Shown: positions 47,038-55,519, counted from the stretch's first letter. The stretch: DNA of 64,000 bases from an uncultured Paracoccaceae bacterium (GCA_938092015.1 CALKOT010000045.1:18154-82153), one strand, 5' to 3'. Numbers and translations: made by a program. The notes: a model not told the origin generated them from the sequence alone.

Positions 47038-47738
47038 ACTGCGGCAGCCTTTTTGACACGGGCGATGTCTTCCAGACGAACCGTCCGGTCAAAGCGGTCC
47101 GCAAGGCGTTCATCATGACTGACCATCAGAAGGGATGCGCCTGCTGCTTCGACATGAGTGAACAACGTATCGACAAAGCTGGCCTGAGCGGAGGCATCAA
47201 GCGCGGAGGTCGGCTCGTCAGCTACGATAAGCTCAGGCGACCCAATCAGGGCGCGGACGACGGCGACGCGCTGCTGCTGACCGACGGAAAGCGAACCTGC
47301 GCCGCCACTGGTCATTTGCGCTGGGTCCAGTCCAAGGGCGGCGGCGAGGCGCAGCGCCTCAGCCCGTTCATCTGTCAATTTCGCACGACGGTTCGGGGCA
47401 AATTGTAGGGGAAGAAGGGCGTTGTCCAGCGCGGTCGCGTAAGGCAGTAAATTGAACTGCTGGAACACGATGCCGATGTTTTCGGCCCGGAACCGATCGC
47501 GGCGGCGCCGGGAAAGACGTGCGATATCAGTGCCTGCAACCGTGACTGACCCCGCGCTTGGCGTGGATATCCCGCAAATCAGGCTGAGCAGCGTGGATTT
47601 ACCAGACCCAGAGGCCCCGAGCAGCAATGTACGCTCTCCCTTTGGCAAGGTGAACGCATCGACTTCAAGTGTGAACCCGGTCGAACCGGGCCATGTGAAA
47701 CGAAGATTCGTGAGCGCGAGAGCAGTCTCTTCAGTCAT
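47034..47738 (-). CDS. ABC transporter ATP-binding protein
   Basis: 234 aa. Walker A LLGASGSGKSTLLSLICG, Q-loop FQQFNLLPYATALDNALLP, signature LSVGQQQRVAVVRAL, Walker B ELIVADEPTSALD and switch His in MVSHDERL are all present. MacB/LolD-like. Overlaps the permease start. Energises the neighbouring permease. Confidence 0.93.
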   Translation of the reverse strand: MTEETALALTNLRFTWPGSTGFTLEVDAFTLPKGERTLLLGASGSGKSTLLSLICGISTPSAGSVTVAGTDIARLSRRRRDRFRAENIGIVFQQFNLLPYATALDNALLPLQFAPNRRAKLTDERAEALRLAAALGLDPAQMTSGGAGSLSVGQQQRVAVVRALIGSPELIVADEPTSALDASAQASFVDTLFTHVEAAGASLLMVSHDERLADRFDRTVRLEDIARVKKAAAV

Positions 47739-47759
47739 AGGCGCTCACGCTGGGGCGGT

Positions 47760-48479
47760 TCAGATCGCGCCTGAAAGGTCAAGCCGTGGTTCATCCCGTT
47801 CAACTTCAAACCCTTTCGCGCCCTTGTCCGAGATCAACTGAATATCGAGTTCGGCGGCATTGGGGAACCGTTCGAAATAGACAAACTCAATTGCGTCGAT
47901 GGCAGAGGGGTCTGCGCAGGTCAGGGCGTATTCGGCGTGGAACTCGTTATGGCCTTCCTCGCCTTCCTCATCAGCATGCTCATCTTTGTGGTCATCGGCA
48001 TGCTCATCGTTGTGGTCGTCGTCATGCTCGTCTTTGTGGTCATCAGCATGTTCATCTTTGTGGTCGTCGTCATGCTCGTCTTTATGGTCGTCAGCATGCT
48101 CATCCTTAAGGTCGTCGTCATGCTCGTCTTTGTGGTCGTCGCCATGCTCATCGTGGTCATCTTCGCCCAGCAACGCAACATTCGCCTCAGTCACTGTGCA
48201 GCCTGCTGCCGCGGGCATTGCGAACAATTCCAATGGCTTGGCCAACTGGGCGATGGCAGCGTCGATCAGGGCGCGATCAGCGTCGCTTTCCGCCGGATGC
48301 TCAAAGCCAACGATGTCAGCGCCCGGGACTTCAAGTTCCATTGCGACAGACGCACCTTCGAAAGCAATGTTCAACGCTCCGTGTCCGTGCTGGTGCGCGT
48401 CCAACTCACGGGTTTGGGTGTGCGCAGCGCCAGCCGTAAGGATCGTCAGGCTGAGGGCGGTCGAGAATTTGAAAGACAT
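47760..48479 (-). CDS. ZrgA-like zinc-binding exported protein (DUF2796)
   Basis: 239 aa, start at 48479 behind AGGAGCC. Signal peptide (FKFTALSLTILTAGAA-like) then HQHGHGALNIAFEG, the typical start of ZrgA/DUF2796 proteins. Residues 114-169 are seven 8-residue repeats of the type DDHKDEHA, a His/Asp/Glu-rich zinc-binding segment. A Zur-type operator at 48516-48530 supports zinc control. Probably captures zinc in the periplasm for the adjacent ABC system. The repeat DNA produces long frames on the other strand that are not genes. Confidence 0.85.
   Translation of the reverse strand: MSFKFSTALSLTILTAGAAHTQTRELDAHQHGHGALNIAFEGASVAMELEVPGADIVGFEHPAESDADRALIDAAIAQLAKPLELFAMPAAAGCTVTEANVALLGEDDHDEHGDDHKDEHDDDLKDEHADDHKDEHDDDHKDEHADDHKDEHDDDHNDEHADDHKDEHADEEGEEGHNEFHAEYALTCADPSAIDAIEFVYFERFPNAAELDIQLISDKGAKGFEVERDEPRLDLSGAI
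47973..48140 (-). repeat. seven 24-bp tandem repeats coding for His/Asp/Glu-rich zinc-binding segment
   Basis: The coding strand repeats units of DDHKDEH plus A or D, with one unit each containing Leu or Asn in place of His or Lys. The 24-bp units are highly similar in DNA, so copy number may vary by slippage between strains. Confidence 0.85.
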
Positions 48480-48515
48480 CGAAGGCTCCTGTCGGGTGGT
48501 TCGCAATGAACGTAA

Positions 48516-48530
48516 TGTTATCTTATAACA
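48516..48530. promoter_or_regulatory. Zur-type operator upstream of zrgA-like gene
   Basis: TGTTATCTTATAACA has 6-bp perfect arms with a 3-bp centre and matches the known Zur box pattern TGTTATAnTATAACA closely. It is 37 bp upstream of the zrgA-like start at 48479, a position overlapping the promoter. It implies repression by zinc-bound Zur. Confidence 0.65.
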
Positions 48531-48621
48531 CAATCATGGATAAGATACACCATGGCGATGAGGCGGCGCGTCGCACTATCCAGCTTTGTTAATACCAGCC
48601 CCTGAGAAGACGGGTTTGGAA

Positions 48622-48637
48622 TTGGTATACCAATTTT
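48622..48637. promoter_or_regulatory. 16-bp palindrome resembling a GntR/FCD operator
   Basis: AATTGGTATACCAATT is a perfect palindrome with the TTGGTnnACCAA core typical of FadR/PdhR/LldR-type GntR sites. It lies 143 bp upstream of the zrgA-like gene and just past the 3' end of the DMT gene; no GntR gene is in the window. A T-run follows on the + strand, so it might also serve as a weak terminator, but no + strand gene precedes it. Confidence 0.45.
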
Positions 48638-48662
48638 TTTGACCATTACCCGAAGGTGGCTT

Positions 48663-49541
48663 TTAGGCTCGTTTCGGCGCCAGCGTAACCATCGCCACGC
48701 CTATTCCGGCGATGAACAGCCCGCCAAGTTCAAACAGCCCGAAAGTTTCGCCAAACATCGCCCACGCCATCAGGGCGGTGACAGCTGGGACCATAAAGAA
48801 CTGGCTGGCGACGCGGCTCGCCTCCCCCTTACGCAACATGTAATAGAGGATCGTGATCGCACCTAACGACAGGACGATCACCATCCAGGCAAGAGCGCCG
48901 AGAAACTCGGGGGTGGCGTTGATCTCACGGGTTTCAAAAGCGAATGCGGCGGCGGCGCAGACAGTGGCCGCAGCGATGAATTGAACCGCGCTGTCCGTCG
49001 CTAGGCGACCTTCGGCAGAACGCTTTTTTTGCAAGACTGATGCAAGGGACGCAGAGATCATGCCGACAAAGCACAGGATAACCGCGGCCATCCCTGTCTC
49101 ACCGACTTCGACATTACGGCCAACCACAAGCAAAACGCCCAGAAGGCCAAGACCGATGCCAACCCATTGGCGCGGGGCCATACATTCACCAAGGATGAGC
49201 CGCGCCAGCACAACGGTTGAGACAGGCTGCAAGCTGACGATCAAGGCCGAAAGCGCCGCGCCCATGCCCCAGAAGATCGCCTGAAACACCGCGCCGAGAT
49301 ACAGCGCATGGATCATCAAACCGATCAGCATGGCGCCAGACCAGTCGTAAGGGCCGCGCCAAGGCTCTCTGAAAAGTCTTGCCAACAGCAACAAAGCCGC
49401 CGCCGCCAGATAGAAGCGAACGGAAAGAAACGTGAACGGCTCAGCGTACGGCAAGCTGAACTTGGCGCCGACAAAGCCGGTGCTCCACAGCACCACAAAA
49501 ACGGGCGGTGCAAGCAAGGGGAGGATTTTATCTGTGTTCAC
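48663..49541 (-). CDS. EamA/DMT-family membrane transporter
   Basis: 292 aa if started at GTG 49541, which has GAGAAGAAG five bases upstream; an ATG at 49568 would add nine basic residues. Ten hydrophobic helices in two EamA repeats (PPVFVVLWSTGFVGAKFSLP is the typical first one). Lies between regA and the zinc cluster, on the minus strand with that cluster but separated by about 180 bp. Substrate unknown. Confidence 0.85.
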   Translation of the reverse strand: MNTDKILPLLAPPVFVVLWSTGFVGAKFSLPYAEPFTFLSVRFYLAAAALLLLARLFREPWRGPYDWSGAMLIGLMIHALYLGAVFQAIFWGMGAALSALIVSLQPVSTVVLARLILGECMAPRQWVGIGLGLLGVLLVVGRNVEVGETGMAAVILCFVGMISASLASVLQKKRSAEGRLATDSAVQFIAAATVCAAAAFAFETREINATPEFLGALAWMVIVLSLGAITILYYMLRKGEASRVASQFFMVPAVTALMAWAMFGETFGLFELGGLFIAGIGVAMVTLAPKRA

Positions 49542-49622
49542 TGGTCTTCTTCTCGATTTGCGCCACATGACATGACTTGTTAAAGGGGTCCAAGCCCCAT
49601 TCTGTCAGGCAAGGAAAAGAAT

Positions 49623-50174
49623 ATGACCGACAGCATGCCGGATCTCGGCCCAGACAAGTCCCTGCTGGTAGTGGATGACGACGAACCGTTTCGCCGTCGC
49701 CTCGCCCGCGCGATGGAAAAGCGGGGGTTCGAAATCGTCATGGCGGAAAGCGTCGCGCAAGGTCTGGCGCAGGTCCGCACCCAGCCGCCCGCCTATGCAG
49801 TGGTTGATCTGAGACTGGAAGACGGCAACGGCCTTGATGTGGTCGAAACCCTGCGCGGCGTTCGTGAAGATGCCCGCATTGTTGTCCTGACCGGCTATGG
49901 CGCCATCGCCACGGCTGTCGCGGCAGTCAAGATTGGCGCGACGGACTATCTGTCAAAGCCAGCTGATGCGAATGACGTCACGAACGCGCTTCTCGCGTCA
50001 CCTGCTGACAAACCGCCGCCACCGGAAAACCCGATGTCCGCTGACCGCGTACGGTGGGAACATATCCAGCGGGTGTTTGAGCTGTGTGACCGCAATGTTT
50101 CTGAAACAGCGCGTCGCCTGAACATGCACCGTCGGACATTGCAGCGGATATTGGCCAAGCGCAGCCCGCGCTAG
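49623..50174 (+). CDS. regA: response regulator RegA/PrrA
   Basis: 183 aa. Receiver domain with LLVVDDDEPF acid pocket, Asp62 phosphorylation site (VVDLRLEDGNG), Thr in VVLTGYGA and Lys in YLSKPAD. A Pro-rich linker (DKPPPPENP) and a Fis-type helix-turn-helix (SETARRLNMHRRTLQRIL) follow, as in RegA/PrrA/ActR. Activates photosynthesis, carbon and nitrogen fixation and respiration genes in relatives. Separated from regB/senC by about 4.6 kb of other genes. Confidence 0.95.
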   Translation: MTDSMPDLGPDKSLLVVDDDEPFRRRLARAMEKRGFEIVMAESVAQGLAQVRTQPPAYAVVDLRLEDGNGLDVVETLRGVREDARIVVLTGYGAIATAVAAVKIGATDYLSKPADANDVTNALLASPADKPPPPENPMSADRVRWEHIQRVFELCDRNVSETARRLNMHRRTLQRILAKRSPR

Positions 50175-51091
50175 TCCGCGCGCAACGCTTTCAGAATCTC
50201 ACTTTCCGCCCGTGCGATGATCGCGCGGGCGGATTGTCTTTTCTGGCGTATCAACAACACCCTCTGGGCTGGCAAATCATCTGAAATTGCGACCGATTTT
50301 AAGGGCAAGCCATCATAAGATGTGCTTGCGTGTGGAATTGTGTGCGTGACGGCAACACCGAGACCATTGGCGACAAACGCCCGCTGTAGTTCAAATCCTT
50401 TGACCCGCGCCGTGACTGTTGGCGTCGCCCCTGAGGCGCGGAGCATACCCAGAACATACTGCGCGCTCATCGGCTGATCGAGTAGGATCAGGTGTTCATC
50501 ATGAAGCTCTGAAAGCGCAACCGATGGCCTGCTGGCGAAGGCATGATCCGCCGCGCAGATCACGCGGGGCTGCAATTGATAGACAGTTCTCACCACTATT
50601 TCATCCGGCGTGCCCAGATCATAAGTCACGCCAAATTCTGAGGTCTCACGCATCACAGAATCGGATACGCCATCAAGTGAGGCTTCTGTGAAACGGACCG
50701 TCAGGCCAGGCATTGACGTGCGTAACCGCCTAAGCAGACCCGGCAAAAGGTAAGGCGCCAGCGCGTCATAGCACGCCAATGTGACAACGCCGGTTTCGGT
50801 AGGTTGAGGCCGCGCCATCGCGGATGTTTGATCAACCTGCTCCAGTATCACTTTCATCTGACGCAAGACATCAGCGCCAAACCCCGTCGGTTGCACCCCC
50901 TGCCCCGGCAGGCGCACAAACAATGGCTGACCATAATGCGCCTCAAGCCCGGCAAGCGCCGCTGAGATTGACGGCTGAGACACGCCTAAGCGCCGCCCGG
51001 CCTCAGTCACATTGCCAACATCCCCCGCCGCGACCGCATAAGCCATCTGGCGTAGAGTTAGCGATCGAAAATCCTGATTCTGACTATCCAT
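50171..51091 (-). CDS. LysR-type transcriptional regulator
   Basis: 306 aa, full length. N-terminal HTH (AVAAGDVGNVTEAGRRLGVS), linker helix and a typical effector-binding domain (LLPGLLRRLRTSMPGLTVRF). Divergent from the PhyH gene with 65 bp between, so probably its regulator. Its stop overlaps the convergent regA stop by 3 bp. Confidence 0.88.
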   Translation of the reverse strand: MDSQNQDFRSLTLRQMAYAVAAGDVGNVTEAGRRLGVSQPSISAALAGLEAHYGQPLFVRLPGQGVQPTGFGADVLRQMKVILEQVDQTSAMARPQPTETGVVTLACYDALAPYLLPGLLRRLRTSMPGLTVRFTEASLDGVSDSVMRETSEFGVTYDLGTPDEIVVRTVYQLQPRVICAADHAFASRPSVALSELHDEHLILLDQPMSAQYVLGMLRASGATPTVTARVKGFELQRAFVANGLGVAVTHTIPHASTSYDGLPLKSVAISDDLPAQRVLLIRQKRQSARAIIARAESEILKALRAD

Positions 51092-51156
51092 ACATATTAT
51101 TTTCCATGATCTCCGGGCATCGGTAAAGATCGCTTCAAAGGAATAAGGATCGAACC

Positions 51157-51960
51157 ATGACTAACCAGATTGACGCCGCCACTATCGAAGCCTTTCGCCG
51201 CGACGGCTGCGCGCCGCTGTATGGAGTATTTGCGGACTGGGTCGATACCTTGCGCAAAGGTATCGACCACAACTTCGAAAACCCTTCGAGCCATGGCAAA
51301 ATGTATCAAGGCGAAGAAGGGGGCGGTTGGTTTCTGTCTGACTACTGCAACTGGGCTGATATTCCCGAATACAAGGACTTCGTCACAAAGTCAGACGCTG
51401 CGCGTATCGGGGCTGATTTGATGGGCGCGAAGTCGGCCCAGCTGTTTCACGAGCATGTGCTGGTCAAGCAGGCCAAAGCAGGCGTTGCGACGCCATGGCA
51501 TCAAGATGCGCCGTATTATTGCGTTGATGCGCCGATGTCGGTCAGCATCTGGATCCCCTTGGATGAAGTCCCGCGTGAACGGACATTGGAGTTTGTTTCA
51601 GGCTCTCACCAGTGGGGCAAAAACTATCGCCCTCAGCGCTTTAACGGTCAGGCGCTGAACGAGGATGACGGGCTGGAAGAGATCCCCGACATCAACGGCG
51701 CCCGCGATGACTTCGATATCCTCGGCTGGGCGCTGAAGCCAGGTGACGCCGTTGCGTTCGACTATCGTACTGTGCATGGCGCGCCTGCGAACAATTCCGC
51801 CTCATCCCAGCGGCGGGCGTTTTCGCTGCGGATGGTTGGCGAAGGCGCGACCTTCGCACGGCGCGAGGGCGTTGTGACTTCACCACCTTTCGAACATGTC
51901 ACACTGGCGCATGGCGCCCCGCTGTCGGGCGACGACTTTCCGGTGCTCTACACTGCGTGA
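51157..51960 (+). CDS. phytanoyl-CoA dioxygenase (PhyH) family enzyme
   Basis: 267 aa Fe(II)/2-oxoglutarate oxygenase. TPWHQDAPYY supplies the first His and Asp ligands; the second His is in YRTVHGAPANNS and the 2-oxoglutarate Arg in RRAFSLRMVG. N-terminal stretch IEAFRRDGCAPLYGVF is the family start. Regulated probably by the divergent LysR. Substrate unknown; the family acts on acyl-CoA and many small molecules. Confidence 0.86.
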   Translation: MTNQIDAATIEAFRRDGCAPLYGVFADWVDTLRKGIDHNFENPSSHGKMYQGEEGGGWFLSDYCNWADIPEYKDFVTKSDAARIGADLMGAKSAQLFHEHVLVKQAKAGVATPWHQDAPYYCVDAPMSVSIWIPLDEVPRERTLEFVSGSHQWGKNYRPQRFNGQALNEDDGLEEIPDINGARDDFDILGWALKPGDAVAFDYRTVHGAPANNSASSQRRAFSLRMVGEGATFARREGVVTSPPFEHVTLAHGAPLSGDDFPVLYTA

Positions 51961-52015
51961 GGGCAACTTCGGGTAAGGTCTGGGCGATGGGCGCGGCGCG
52001 CGATACGCTGCGCTC

Positions 52016-52477
52016 ATGTTGACGATTACCCGCACCTGCCTGCCCGAATGGATGGATTTCAACGGCCATATGCGTGATGCGTATTATGTGCTTTGCGTCA
52101 GTTCGGCGAATGATAAAATGCATGAAGAGCTGGGCGTTGGCCCCACCTATCAGCAATCCACCGGCTTCAGCGTCTACAATCTGGATACCCGCGTGCGCTA
52201 CCTGAAAGAGGGGCGTGAGGGTGACCCGATCGAAGTGCGCATGCGGATCATGGATTTCGACGCCAAGCGCCATCACACGCATTCGCAGCTTGTTCACGCT
52301 GAAACCGGCGATCTGCTTGCAGTGGTCGAAGCCGTGCTGTGTCATGTCGACCAGTCGATCCCAGCCGCTGTGCCTTACCCGGCAGAGGCGCAGGCGTTGC
52401 TTGCAGCGAAGATGGCTGAGGATGCAGGCACAGACCCCGGTCCTCGCGTCGGCGGTGTTGGCCTGAAGAAAGGATAG
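52016..52477 (+). CDS. hot-dog fold thioesterase (4HBT/carnitine-type)
   Basis: 153 aa. EWMDFNGHMRDAYYVLCVSS carries the catalytic Asp/His stretch of the hot-dog thioesterases; the family member closest in pattern is the betainyl-CoA/carnitine catabolism type. The start ATG is 52016 in a 55-bp gap after PhyH. Three bp before the next dehydrogenase gene, so the two are one transcript. Confidence 0.82.
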   Translation: MLTITRTCLPEWMDFNGHMRDAYYVLCVSSANDKMHEELGVGPTYQQSTGFSVYNLDTRVRYLKEGREGDPIEVRMRIMDFDAKRHHTHSQLVHAETGDLLAVVEAVLCHVDQSIPAAVPYPAEAQALLAAKMAEDAGTDPGPRVGGVGLKKG

Positions 52478-52480
52478 ACG

Positions 52481-53314
52481 ATGAAGGTTGGAATAATCGG
52501 CATCGGCAAGATGGGCCGCCCCATGGCCTTGCGACTGGCCGTTGAGGGTCACGAGGTGATCGCCTATGACGCCGCGCCGGGCGCAGCCGCCGGGCTTGAG
52601 GGCGTGTCTGAGGGCGCGCTGGCGGATGTCGCGGCCTGCCCCGCCATCATCACGATGCTGCCAAATGGTGGGATTGTGCGATCTGTCGCCAATCAGATCG
52701 CACCGATGATGACTGAAGGATCGGTGCTGATCGACATGTCATCTTCCTACCCGTTCGAAACGCTTGACCTGCGCAAGGCCCTGCCTGATGCGATCCGTTT
52801 GATAGATGCGCCGGTGTCTGGCGGCGTCTGGCGGGCAGAAATCGGAACGCTGACGATCATCGCGGGTGGTGACGCGGCTGATCTGGACCTGGTTACGCCG
52901 ATGCTTGAGGCGATGGGCAAGGTCACCCGCACCGGCGCACTTGGGTCGGGCCATGCGATGAAGCTGCTGAACAACTATCTGTCCGCCGCCGGGCTGGCTG
53001 CGGCGTGTGAGGCTGTGACTGTCGGCAAGGCGTTTGGGTTGGACCCCGATGTGATGGCGGATGTCTTCAACGGCTCAACCGGCAAAAACAACGCGACAGA
53101 AGTGAAGCTGAAGCAACATGTAAATTCTGAGGCTTACGGCACCGGGTTCAGCATGGGACTGATGGCCAAGGACCTTGCGCTGGGGGCCAGGCTGACCGGG
53201 GACCTTGGGCTTGAAGCTGACGGGCTGATGGCGATGAAGGACCTGTTCGCAAAAGGGGTGGAGGCTTTTGGCGGCGACGCTGATCACACTGAAATCGCCA
53301 AGCTGCTAAAATAG
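52481..53314 (+). CDS. NAD(P)-dependent beta-hydroxyacid dehydrogenase (HIBADH family)
   Basis: 277 aa. Rossmann motif VGIIGIGKMGRPMALRLAVE, substrate motif DAPVSGGVWRAEIGTL and catalytic Lys in GHAMKLLNNYLSAAG; AKDLALG at the C-terminus also fits. Paralogue of the gene at 15457-16332 but with the canonical DAPVSGG motif. In an operon with a thioesterase, so likely acts on a hydroxyacid freed from CoA. Confidence 0.88.
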   Translation: MKVGIIGIGKMGRPMALRLAVEGHEVIAYDAAPGAAAGLEGVSEGALADVAACPAIITMLPNGGIVRSVANQIAPMMTEGSVLIDMSSSYPFETLDLRKALPDAIRLIDAPVSGGVWRAEIGTLTIIAGGDAADLDLVTPMLEAMGKVTRTGALGSGHAMKLLNNYLSAAGLAAACEAVTVGKAFGLDPDVMADVFNGSTGKNNATEVKLKQHVNSEAYGTGFSMGLMAKDLALGARLTGDLGLEADGLMAMKDLFAKGVEAFGGDADHTEIAKLLK

Positions 53315-53338
53315 GTTGGGGCGACTGGCAGCGGATAG

Positions 53339-53354
53339 CTTTCACATGGGAAAG
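53339..53354. promoter_or_regulatory. near-palindrome matching the one at 58-73
   Basis: CTTTCACATGGGAAAG differs from the 58-73 palindrome at a single base. It lies between convergent genes in a 133-bp AT-rich gap. A weak hairpin (GTGTCT...AGATAC) follows near 53365. Perhaps a repeated gene-end element or a scattered regulator site. Confidence 0.35.
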
Positions 53355-53447
53355 ACGCCTTAAGTGTCTGATTTTATTAGATACGAGATGTGAACGCCAT
53401 AAATAGTTCTTGTTTTACCCCTTCTTTTTTGCGCGCTACTCGCCGTT

Positions 53448-54428
53448 TCAGCCTGTTTCACTGTGATTGAATTGAGCGCGGGATTGCGAAGGCGTCGTTT
53501 TGATCTGCCTTAAGAAAGCGCGCCGCATGCGTCCACCGTCCTGAAACCCACATGCCGCTGCTATCGACTTGATTCCAGTTTCGCTTGCCCCTAGCAGGTT
53601 GCGCGCCGCATCCACACGGATGGCTTCAACGGCCTTTGCCGGGGGCGTCCCCATCGTTGCTGTGTACTGGCGGGAGAAATTTCGCGAACTCATACCGCAA
53701 CGCGCAGCCATGACATCCACCGAAATTGGCGCTTGGAGGTTACTGCCTAACCATTCATGCAACTCTCTGAACCGCCCTTCGGCATCACGCGCCTTCCTGT
53801 CCAGTTCGGCGCTGAACTGCGATTGCCCGCCAGACCGAACCATCGGCGTCACCAAAGATCGCGCCATCTGAATGGCTGCAGGCGCGCCCAGATCTTCTTC
53901 GATAATGGCAAGGGCCATATCGATCCCAGCGGTGATGCCAGCCGACGTCCAGACCAAACCGTCCTTGATGTAGATCGGATCAACTTCAACCTCCACCTCA
54001 GGGTACTGGGCCGCCAGGTTGTCGCAATCTTCCCAGTGTGTCACCGCGCGGCGACCATCAAGCAGACCCGCCGCCGCCAAAACAAATGCGCCTGAGCATA
54101 CGGAACAGATGCGCCCCGCCCTGCCCGCCAGTCGCTTTATCTGATAGACAAAAGGCTGATCAAGCGCAGCAACAAGTGCGCCGTCGCCGCCAACGATAAC
54201 CAGCGTGTGAATTGGGGTGCCTTGATGCGCTTCAAACCAGTTGGTCAGCGGGTCGCTGTCGATCTGCAGGATCGTATTGGTTTCAGTGGGGCCGCCCTTA
54301 AAAGACACAACATGAGTCTTATAGACTGGCCCTTTATCAGCGCCTCTGCGCGCGTGGGTGAACACCTGAAGCGGGCCGACCAGATCCAGCAACACGATGT
54401 CCGGGTAGACAACGAAAACGACATTCAT
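53448..54428 (-). CDS. GlxA-family transcriptional regulator (DJ-1/PfpI plus AraC HTH)
   Basis: 326 aa from ATG 54428 (a TTG four codons earlier is possible). Residues 1-190 form a DJ-1/PfpI domain with the nucleophile-elbow Cys in CSVCSGAFVLAAAGLL; residues about 215-320 hold an AraC-type domain with two helix-turn-helices (SVDVMAARCGMSSRNFSRQY, IKSIAAACGFQDGGRMRRAF). Such regulators control amine, glycine betaine and related catabolism genes. Divergent from DUF1272/DJ-1 genes with an 11-bp inverted repeat between. Confidence 0.88.
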   Translation of the reverse strand: MNVVFVVYPDIVLLDLVGPLQVFTHARRGADKGPVYKTHVVSFKGGPTETNTILQIDSDPLTNWFEAHQGTPIHTLVIVGGDGALVAALDQPFVYQIKRLAGRAGRICSVCSGAFVLAAAGLLDGRRAVTHWEDCDNLAAQYPEVEVEVDPIYIKDGLVWTSAGITAGIDMALAIIEEDLGAPAAIQMARSLVTPMVRSGGQSQFSAELDRKARDAEGRFRELHEWLGSNLQAPISVDVMAARCGMSSRNFSRQYTATMGTPPAKAVEAIRVDAARNLLGASETGIKSIAAACGFQDGGRMRRAFLRQIKTTPSQSRAQFNHSETG

Positions 54429-54440
54429 CTGGTCAGGCAA

Positions 54441-54479
54441 TTTGGCATAAAATGCTGTCCTGTGATCATTTATGCCAAA
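54441..54479. promoter_or_regulatory. 11-bp inverted repeat in the glxA/DUF1272 divergent promoter
   Basis: TTTGGCATAAA (54441-54451) and TTTATGCCAAA (54469-54479) are exact reverse complements, 28 bp centre to centre. AraC/GlxA-type dimers often bind such spaced half sites. It lies 12 bp before the regulator start and 45 bp before the DUF1272 start, so it could control both. Best candidate operator in the window. Confidence 0.65.
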
Positions 54480-54524
54480 CCTGATTCTGCTAGTCTACCA
54501 GCAGTAAACAGAAAGGATCTGTTC

Positions 54525-54778
54525 ATGTTGAAACTGAAACCCAATTGCGAATGCTGCGATGCGGACCTTCCACCCGATAGTCAGGATGCGCGCAGCTGCT
54601 CGTTCGAATGCACATTCTGCAAAGATTGCGCCGAAACCGTCTTTCACAGCCTCTGCCCGAATTGCCGTGGGGAACTTTTGCGCCGCCCGATACGGCCCGC
54701 AAATTTTTGATCAAATTCCCCGCCTCGACCGAGCGGTTTGTCAAAGACCATCCCGAATGCGCGCACCTGAAGCCCTAA
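54525..54778 (+). pseudogene. DUF1272 Cys-rich protein, frameshifted near its end
   Basis: Starts MLKLKPNCECCDADLPPDSQ, with several CxxC pairs (ECTFCKDC, LCPNCRG) of a zinc-ribbon-like DUF1272 protein. The frame stops after RRPIRPANF at 54708-54710, but shifting by one in the T-run at 54703-54707 gives LIKFPASTERFVKDHPECA then HLKP and a TAA at 54776-54778, the usual ending of this family. A missing T would explain it. The shortened product keeps the whole Cys-rich core, so it may still work. First gene opposite glxA. Confidence 0.7.
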
Positions 54779-54796
54779 AGACAGGACATTAATGAC

Positions 54797-55405
54797 ATGA
54801 AAACGATCGCAGCCCTTGTCTTTCCCGGCTTTGAAACGCTCGACTATTTTGGCCCCATTGAGATGTTTGGCGGCTTTGGAAAAGAAACCGAAATCGTAAC
54901 TTTCGCCAAAGGGCACGATCCGACACCAAGCGTGCATGGTCAGCGCATCGTCATCGACAAGTCGACTGCTGAAAAGAACGATTATGACCTGCTGTTCATC
55001 CCCGGCGGAGATTCCGCGCTGAAGCTGGCTGGGGATGAAGAGATGATGCAGTGGATCAGAGACGCCTCTGCCAATGCAGAACGTGTGATGGCTGTCTGCA
55101 CAGGTACAGTGTTGCTGGGCATGACCGGCGTTCTGGATGGGCGAAAGGTGACGACCAACAAACTGAACTTCACAGAAACAGTCCCACTTGCGCCAAATGT
55201 AGACTGAGTCAAAGAGGCGCGATGGGTAGAGGACGGTAAATTCTTCACATCATCCGGCGTATCTGCCGGGATAGACATGGCGCTGGCGGTGATGGCCGAT
55301 CTGTTTGGGATGGCGATGGCGGACCGACTTGCCCTGACCTGTGAATACGAATGGCACAAAGACGCCAGTCGGGATCCATTCGCCAAATCGGCAGGTTTGA
55401 TCTGA
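54797..55405 (+). pseudogene. DJ-1/PfpI family protein with Trp-to-stop change
   Basis: The frame opens with LVFPGFETLDYFGPIEMFGG and has the catalytic Cys in MAVCTGTVLLGMTG. It halts at TGA 55205-55207 after APNVD, where relatives have Trp (D-W-V pattern). The same frame then reads VKEARWVEDGKFFTSSGVSA and continues to TGA 55403-55405 for a 202-aa DJ-1 protein. One G-to-A change (TGG to TGA) would explain it. The lost part contains the conserved TSSGVSAGID segment, so the truncated product is unlikely to fold. Confidence 0.85.
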
Positions 55406-55519
55406 GGCGCTGACTACCATCACGCGACCATCCCCTAATCTGGGTGGACTGCGTGGCGGCCTTTCCCTGTAAGCTGGATCTAAGATACAAAAGATTCGCC
55501 CAAAAGCAGGAACACCCAG

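Noticed and set aside
47973..48140. CRISPR array
   Set aside because: The 24-bp units are contiguous, have no spacers and are in-frame codons.
47899..48528. Long Ser/Cys-rich and Val-rich frames opposite the zrgA-like gene
   Set aside because: They come from the 24-bp repeat read on the other strand; the minus frame has the signal peptide, the Shine-Dalgarno sequence and the family match.
48601..48660. The 48622 palindrome plus T-run as an intrinsic terminator
   Set aside because: The T-run is on the + strand, where no gene ends; the A/T-rich stem has no loop, so an operator is more plausible.
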